64,000 nucleotides of DNA from DAHUXN01 sp963811805 (lineage in GTDB: Bacteria; Acidobacteriota; Terriglobia; Acidiferrales; UBA7541), in NCBI GenBank assembly GCA_963811805.1, contig CAWESU010000001.1, positions 1-64,000 on the forward strand, written 5' to 3'. The position numbers and the translations under genes are program-made. Positions 59,441 through 64,000 of the stretch are shown here, in pieces (position 1 is the first letter of the stretch; every line of letters starts with the position of its first letter). The notes beneath the pieces were generated by a model. It had not been told where the DNA came from. It searched no databases and saw only the letters and a list, made by a program, of their open reading frames with translations.

Positions 59441-60664
59441 GTGCCAACAGGGACGGCGGTGCATGAGAGGACGTTTGCGCTGTGCGAGAGCCTGAATTAC
59501 CGCGAATGGTCGGGCTACTACACGGTGAGCGCATACGAGACACATCACGAGCACGAGTACAACGCGATACGCAACGCGGCGGCGCTGATCGACGTGACGC
59601 CGCTCTATAAATATTGGGTGACGGGCAAGGACGCGACGACGTTTGTGAACCGGGTGATCACGCGCGACGTGCGAAAAATCGCGGTGGGACAAGTGATTTA
59701 CTGCTGCTGGTGCGACGAAGACGGGAAAATGATCGATGACGGGACGATTTCGCGGCTGGAGGAGAATACGTACCGGTGGACGGCGGCGGACCCGAGTTTG
59801 CGCTGGCTGGAGCAGAACGCGAGCGGGCTGGACGTACAAATCGAGGACATTTCGGAAGAAGTGGCGTCGCTGGCGCTGCAAGGGCCGGCGTCAGCGCGGC
59901 TGCTGCACGCGGTGAGCGACGCGGACATCGCCAAGCTGAAATATTTTCGCGTGACGCACGGGACAATCGCGGGGGTGCCGGTGGATATTTCGCGGACGGG
60001 GTATACGGGCGACTTGGGCTACGAAATCTGGATGCCGTGGGACGAGGCGACGCGGGTGTGGGACGAGTTGGCGGCGCGAGGACGGCAATTCGATTTGCAC
60101 GCCGCGGGAATGCTGGCGCTGGACGTGGCGCGCATCGAGGCGGGCTTGCTGCTGATCGAAGTGGATTACATCAGCAGCAAAAAAGCGCTGATCGAGGCGC
60201 AGAAGTATTCGCCGTGCGAAATCGGGCTGGGGCGGATGGTGGACCTGAATAAGGAGCATTTTGTGGGGAGAGAGGCGCTGGCGGCGGAGGCGAAGCGCGG
60301 CGCAAATTTTGGCGCAAAACGGCAATTCGTGGGGCTGGAGATCGATTGGGACGACATCGAAGCGCTGTATGAGCGCATCGGCTTGGTGCCGCAGATTGCA
60401 AGCACCGCTTCGCGCGTGGCGGTGCCGATTTACGACACGGGAGACGCGATGGCGGTGCAAGTCGGCAAGGCGACTTCGACGACGTGGTCTCCGACGCTGA
60501 AAAAAATGATTGCGCTCGCGAGCGTCGGGACGGAACATTCCGCTCCGGGAACGAAATTGAGAATGGAGTACACGGTCGAGGCGGTGCGGCATCGCGTGCG
60601 AGCGACGGTGGCGAAGCTGCCGTTTTTCAATCCAGCAAGGAAGATGGCCGCGCCGGAGCTCTAA
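59441..60664 (+). CDS. gcvT: GcvT-family aminomethyltransferase
   Basis: A 407-residue folate-binding aminomethyltransferase of the GcvT/dimethylglycine-dehydrogenase-like family. ALIDVTPLYKYWVTGKDATTF (start of the T domain), MIDDGTISRLEENTYRW, LALQGPASARLLHAV, SRTGYTGDLGYEIWMPWDEA and LDVARIEAGLLLIEVDY are characteristic; the C-terminal barrel follows FVGREAL. The start is a GTG behind GGAGA. It transfers a one-carbon unit to tetrahydrofolate in glycine cleavage or from a methylated amine. No gcvH or gcvP is adjacent, so the exact role is open; it is placed after two oxidoreductases, as in demethylating systems. Confidence 0.88.
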   Translation: MPTGTAVHERTFALCESLNYREWSGYYTVSAYETHHEHEYNAIRNAAALIDVTPLYKYWVTGKDATTFVNRVITRDVRKIAVGQVIYCCWCDEDGKMIDDGTISRLEENTYRWTAADPSLRWLEQNASGLDVQIEDISEEVASLALQGPASARLLHAVSDADIAKLKYFRVTHGTIAGVPVDISRTGYTGDLGYEIWMPWDEATRVWDELAARGRQFDLHAAGMLALDVARIEAGLLLIEVDYISSKKALIEAQKYSPCEIGLGRMVDLNKEHFVGREALAAEAKRGANFGAKRQFVGLEIDWDDIEALYERIGLVPQIASTASRVAVPIYDTGDAMAVQVGKATSTTWSPTLKKMIALASVGTEHSAPGTKLRMEYTVEAVRHRVRATVAKLPFFNPARKMAAPEL

Positions 60665-60674
60665 TCTTCTAGGC

Positions 60675-60730
60675 CAAGAAAAGCAACAGCAGATTCCTCA
60701 CGCCGCAAAAGGCGCGGGTTCGGAATGACA
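60675..60730 (+). repeat. Dispersed element downstream of gcvT
   Basis: A ~55-bp stretch (GATTCCTCACGCCGC ... GGTTCGGAATGACAG) similar to 54247-54296. Intergenic here. Confidence 0.6.
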
Positions 60731-60797
60731 GATAAAAGCAAGAAAAGGATCGGAATGGCGGCGCCGAAGCCGTGATTCAAATTTGTCGGGAGACAAA

Positions 60798-62774
60798 ATG
60801 CCAGTTTTTTCAAAATACAACGGGGCGATAAGTGTGTGCGCAGGGGCAGCGGCGATCCTGTTTCTTGCGATGCTGGGCTTCGCACAGGAGCCGCCGGGAC
60901 AGATTCATTTGGCGGTTGACGCGACGAGCGCGCCGCAGAAGATCTTGCACGCGGTGGAAGAGATTCCCGTGCATGCCGGACCGCTGACGCTCTTTTATCC
61001 CGAGTGGATTCCCGGCGAGCACGCGCCCGACGGCCCGATCACCGACACGGCGGGCCTGCAATTTTACGCCAATGGCACACGGCTCGCGTGGCGGCGCGAT
61101 CTAGTGGACATGTTTGCGTACCATCTGGATATTCCAGCGGGCGCGGACACGCTGGAGGTCACGCTCGATTTTTTGCTTTCCGCTCCAGCGAGCGGATTTT
61201 CCGCGGGCGCGTCGGCGACGGCGCAGCTCGACGTGCTGAGCTGGAACCAAGTGCTGCTCTATCCCAAGGGATGGCCGGCGCGGGAATTGACGTTTGAGCC
61301 GTCGCTGCGGATTCCGGTGGACTGGAAATACGGCACCGCGCTGCCGGTGGAAAGCGAAACGGGCGGCGAAATTGTTTTCAAGCCGGTGCCGTTGAACACG
61401 CTGGTGGATTCGCCTGTGCTGGCGGGCCGCTATTTTCGCGCGATTCAACTGACGCCGGGACAGACGCCCTCGCACGAAATCGACATGGCCGCGGACAGCG
61501 CAGAGGCGCTGGACATGCCCGAGGAGACGCAGGCGGAATACAAGCGGCTGGTGGCTGAGACCGGCGCGCTTTTTGGCGTGCGGCATTATCGCGATTACCA
61601 TTTTCTGCTGACGTTGAGCGACAACGTGGCGCATTTCGGGCTGGAGCATCATGAATCGAGCGATGATCGCGTGGACGAAAAAACGATGGTCGATGAGTCG
61701 TTGCGCATCGAGAACGCGGATTTGCTGCCACATGAGTTCACGCATTCGTGGAACGGGAAATTCCGACGCCCGGCCGACCTGGCGACTCCGGACTACAACA
61801 CGCCGATGAAGACGGACCTGCTGTGGGTGTACGAGGGACTGACGCAATATTTGAGCCAGGTGCTGGCGGCGCGCAGCGGGCTGTGGACTCCCGAGCAGAT
61901 GCGCGAACGGCTGGCCACGGTGGCGGCGACGCTGGATTATACGACCGGGCGGGAATGGCGTTCGCTGCAGGACACCGCGGACGCCGCGCAACTGCTCTAT
62001 TTTGCGGCGCCGGAATGGGGCAATTGGCGGCGCAGCACGGATTTCTACGACGAAGGCACGCTGGCCTGGCTGGACGTGGACACGACGCTGCGAAAAATCA
62101 GCGACGGCAAAAAATCGCTGGATGATTTTTGCCGGCTGTTCTACGGCGGCCCGGGCGGCGAGCCGGCGCTCAAAACGTACACGTTTGATGATATTGTTGC
62201 GGCGCTCAATCAAGTCGCGCCGTACGATTGGGCGAAATTTTTGCGCGAGCGGCTGGACTACGTGGGACCTCACGCGCCGCTGGGCGGAATCGAGAATGGC
62301 GGCTACAAGCTGGTTTACAACGACACGCCGAACGAGATGCTGCTGATTTCGGAATCGAACGACCGCTATCTGGATTTGACGGAGTCGATTGGGTTGGTGC
62401 TGGAAGAGGATGGCACGATTCGCGACGTGATTCACGGCATGCTGGCGTACAACTCCGGCATCGGGCCGGGGATGAGAATTCAAGCGGTGGACGGGCGAGG
62501 GTGGTCCATGGAAACGATGCGGCGCACGGTGGCGGACAGCGCGAAGGATCCTAAGCCGATCAAATTGCTGGTCGCCAACGGAGATTTCATGGAAACGTAC
62601 ACGCTTGATTATCACGACGGAATACGGTATCCGCATCTGGAGCGGCAAAACGGCGCAACGGATTATCTGGACGAAATTATCCAGCCGCTCACGCCGGCGG
62701 GGAGCCAGATGGTGTATGCTCCGCGACGCAGCGCGACGACGCCGGCGGTAGCGAAGGCGCAATCGCGGCGTTAG
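60798..62774 (+). CDS. Exported M61-family metallopeptidase
   Basis: A 658-residue peptidase (glycyl aminopeptidase-type family M61). Signal peptide to about residue 30 (GFAQ), N-terminal beta domain (ILHAVEEIPVHAGPLTLFYP; WIPGEHAP), catalytic domain with zinc motif HEFTHSWNGK (His312-His316) and third ligand region WVYEGLTQYLSQVLAAR, then a PDZ-like C-terminal region (GLVLEEDGTIRDVIHGMLAY; GIGPGMRIQAVDGRGW). The ATG at 60798 follows GGGAG; the TTG at 60783 is rejected. It precedes an S9 peptidase, making a secreted-peptide degradation pair. Confidence 0.92.
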   Translation: MPVFSKYNGAISVCAGAAAILFLAMLGFAQEPPGQIHLAVDATSAPQKILHAVEEIPVHAGPLTLFYPEWIPGEHAPDGPITDTAGLQFYANGTRLAWRRDLVDMFAYHLDIPAGADTLEVTLDFLLSAPASGFSAGASATAQLDVLSWNQVLLYPKGWPARELTFEPSLRIPVDWKYGTALPVESETGGEIVFKPVPLNTLVDSPVLAGRYFRAIQLTPGQTPSHEIDMAADSAEALDMPEETQAEYKRLVAETGALFGVRHYRDYHFLLTLSDNVAHFGLEHHESSDDRVDEKTMVDESLRIENADLLPHEFTHSWNGKFRRPADLATPDYNTPMKTDLLWVYEGLTQYLSQVLAARSGLWTPEQMRERLATVAATLDYTTGREWRSLQDTADAAQLLYFAAPEWGNWRRSTDFYDEGTLAWLDVDTTLRKISDGKKSLDDFCRLFYGGPGGEPALKTYTFDDIVAALNQVAPYDWAKFLRERLDYVGPHAPLGGIENGGYKLVYNDTPNEMLLISESNDRYLDLTESIGLVLEEDGTIRDVIHGMLAYNSGIGPGMRIQAVDGRGWSMETMRRTVADSAKDPKPIKLLVANGDFMETYTLDYHDGIRYPHLERQNGATDYLDEIIQPLTPAGSQMVYAPRRSATTPAVAKAQSRR

Positions 62775-62804
62775 ACGAGTTTTCAGTAAACGGAGGAAAA
62801 AGTG

Positions 62805-64000
62805 ATGCAACGATTCTTGCGATATGCATTGCCGGCTGTGTTGATGTTCGTGATTGCTTTGCCGCTGGCCGCTCAAGAGGCGCCGGCGAATCGCATTTCG
62901 GCGATGGATATTTTCAATCTGCAATACGCATCCGACCCGCAGATCTCGCCGGATGGAGCGAAGATCGTGTATGTGCGGCGGTTCGCGGACATCATGAGCG
63001 ACATGCGCGACTCGAATCTGTGGATCATCGACGCGGACGGCACAGAGAATCGTCCGGTGACGACGGGAGCCTATTCGGACAGCGACCCGCAGTGGTCGCC
63101 CGACGGCACGCGCATCGCGTATGTGTCTAATCGCGGGGGGTCGGCGCAGCTTTATGTGAGGTGGATGGACACGGGGCAAACGGCGAAGATCACGGACCTG
63201 CAGTTCGGGCCGATGAATCCGGAGTGGTCGCCGGACGGAAAGGAAATTGCGTTTTCGTCGCTGGTGTCCGTGCCGCCGCCGCAGATCGGAACTTTACCCA
63301 CGCCGCCGAAGGGCGCGACCTGGGCCGAACCGCCCCATGTTTATGACCGGCTGATTTACCGCTTCAACGGCCGCGGGTATTTGCCTTTCGGTTTCACGCA
63401 ACTGTTCGTGGTTGCCGCCGATGGCGGAGCGCCGCGGCAAATTTCCTCGGGGAATTTTCCGCATGACGGCGCTGTCACGTGGACGCCGGACGGGCAGTAT
63501 CTGCTCGAATCGGGCCATTTGTCGCCGGACTATGAATATTTCACATATCAGACGGAGGTTTACCAATTTTCCGTCGCGGACGGAACGATGACGCAACTGA
63601 CGCACCGCAAAGGCCCGAACAATTCGCCGGCGATTTCTCCGGACGGAAAAATGATCGCGTACACGGGCTTTGACGATCAGTTTCAGGGCTATCAGGTGAC
63701 GCACCTCTACGTGATGAATCGCGACGGCAGCAATCCGCACCAGATGCTGACGAATCTGGATCGCGACACGGAAGAGCCGCACTGGGCGGCGGATGGCAGC
63801 GGGATTTATTTTCTTTACGACGACCAGGGCGACACGAAAATCGGATTTGTTTCCACCGATGACCAAATGAAGACCATCGCGGAGCACGTCGCGAGCGGCG
63901 GCTCAAGCTACAGTGGCGGCGATTCGTTCAGCGTTTCGCGCGACGGCACATTCGCGACGACCTACGGGACACCGAGCGACCCCGGCGACATTGCGGTGGC
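62805..64000 (+). CDS. S9-family prolyl oligopeptidase-like exported peptidase, 5' part
   Basis: An open frame from the ATG at 62805 (GGAGG 8 nt upstream) running beyond the window end, 398 codons visible. Signal peptide (MQRFLRYALPAVLMFVIALP then LAAQ) and a WD40-like/PD40 beta-propeller with repeated blades: DPQWSPDGTRIAYVSNRGGS, NPEWSPDGKEIAFSS, AVTWTPDGQYLLESGH, SPAISPDGKMIAYTG. The catalytic alpha/beta-hydrolase domain is beyond the window, so activity cannot be confirmed. It likely trims peptides together with the M61 enzyme 30 bp upstream. Confidence 0.9.
   Translation, partial: MQRFLRYALPAVLMFVIALPLAAQEAPANRISAMDIFNLQYASDPQISPDGAKIVYVRRFADIMSDMRDSNLWIIDADGTENRPVTTGAYSDSDPQWSPDGTRIAYVSNRGGSAQLYVRWMDTGQTAKITDLQFGPMNPEWSPDGKEIAFSSLVSVPPPQIGTLPTPPKGATWAEPPHVYDRLIYRFNGRGYLPFGFTQLFVVAADGGAPRQISSGNFPHDGAVTWTPDGQYLLESGHLSPDYEYFTYQTEVYQFSVADGTMTQLTHRKGPNNSPAISPDGKMIAYTGFDDQFQGYQVTHLYVMNRDGSNPHQMLTNLDRDTEEPHWAADGSGIYFLYDDQGDTKIGFVSTDDQMKTIAEHVASGGSSYSGGDSFSVSRDGTFATTYGTPSDPGDIAV

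Noticed and set aside
61101..63179. 692-codon minus-strand ORF
   Set aside because: Antisense to the M61 and S9 peptidase genes; Arg/His/Gln-rich without any motif.

Overview
The window looks like a chromosomal segment of a soil-type Acidobacteriota (Terriglobia-like). This is inferred from gene families typical of that phylum rather than from a marker gene: a VWFA-related acidobacterial protein, a TonB receptor with a carboxypeptidase-like regulatory domain, membrane-anchored HTH regulators with a TolB/FlgO-like tail, adjoining DUF2844/DUF3443 genes, and many secreted peptidases and glycoside hydrolases. The DNA is GC-rich. One tRNA gene (His) is present. No rRNA, CRISPR array, transposase or prophage was seen.

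Layout. 0-3.8 kb: a small CxxC secreted protein, a TonB-dependent receptor whose 5' end is broken by two apparent single-base deletions, and a small winged-helix protein. 4.2-14.4 kb: a complete potassium-uptake locus with a split sensor. The KdpD/USP half is encoded on the minus strand; the histidine-kinase half and KdpE run the other way; the convergent structural operon (beta-barrel porin, 28-residue peptide, kdpF, kdpA, kdpB, kdpC) meets kdpE in a shared CTAG stop. 14.6-25.9 kb: a VWFA-domain protein, a DUF2844-DUF3443 pair, PilZ, a TPR/zinc-ribbon protein coupled to a ClC channel, a NarL-type two-component pair, and a MerR-TPR regulator. 26-31 kb: tRNA-His, a GH39-like enzyme overlapping tail to tail with a glucoamylase-like protein, and an S10 carboxypeptidase.

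31-35 kb: the remains of an exopolysaccharide cluster. A FlaA1/CapD-like dehydratase follows a gene in which a Wza-type export protein is fused in frame to the C-terminal half of a DegT aminotransferase that has itself lost its frame near the end. 35-50 kb: mostly ordinary metabolic and hydrolytic genes (SIS isomerase, D-aminoacylase-like, beta-lactamase-like, GH13, PLP decarboxylase, msrA, APC permease, pruA), plus a small regulator-like gene with a near-perfect inverted repeat at its start.

50-64 kb: a repeat-rich region. It holds a SppA/Clp-fold proteinase, a scrambled remnant of a phytoene-dehydrogenase-like gene next to a 117-bp tandem array of double hairpins, an amidohydrolase, a three-gene operon with two phytoene-dehydrogenase-like oxidoreductases (one carrying about 70 residues of in-frame repeat-derived sequence), a diverged duplicate of the gcvT promoter and 5' end, gcvT itself, an M61 peptidase and an S9 peptidase that runs off the window.

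The clearest unusual signals are the Wza-DegT chimera, repeat elements inserted in and around the oxidoreductase genes, the duplicated gcvT promoter, the split Kdp sensor with tiny membrane peptides, and a roughly 95-bp dispersed repeat at 4.1 and 50.1 kb. All functional calls rest on motif recognition by eye; no database search was run.
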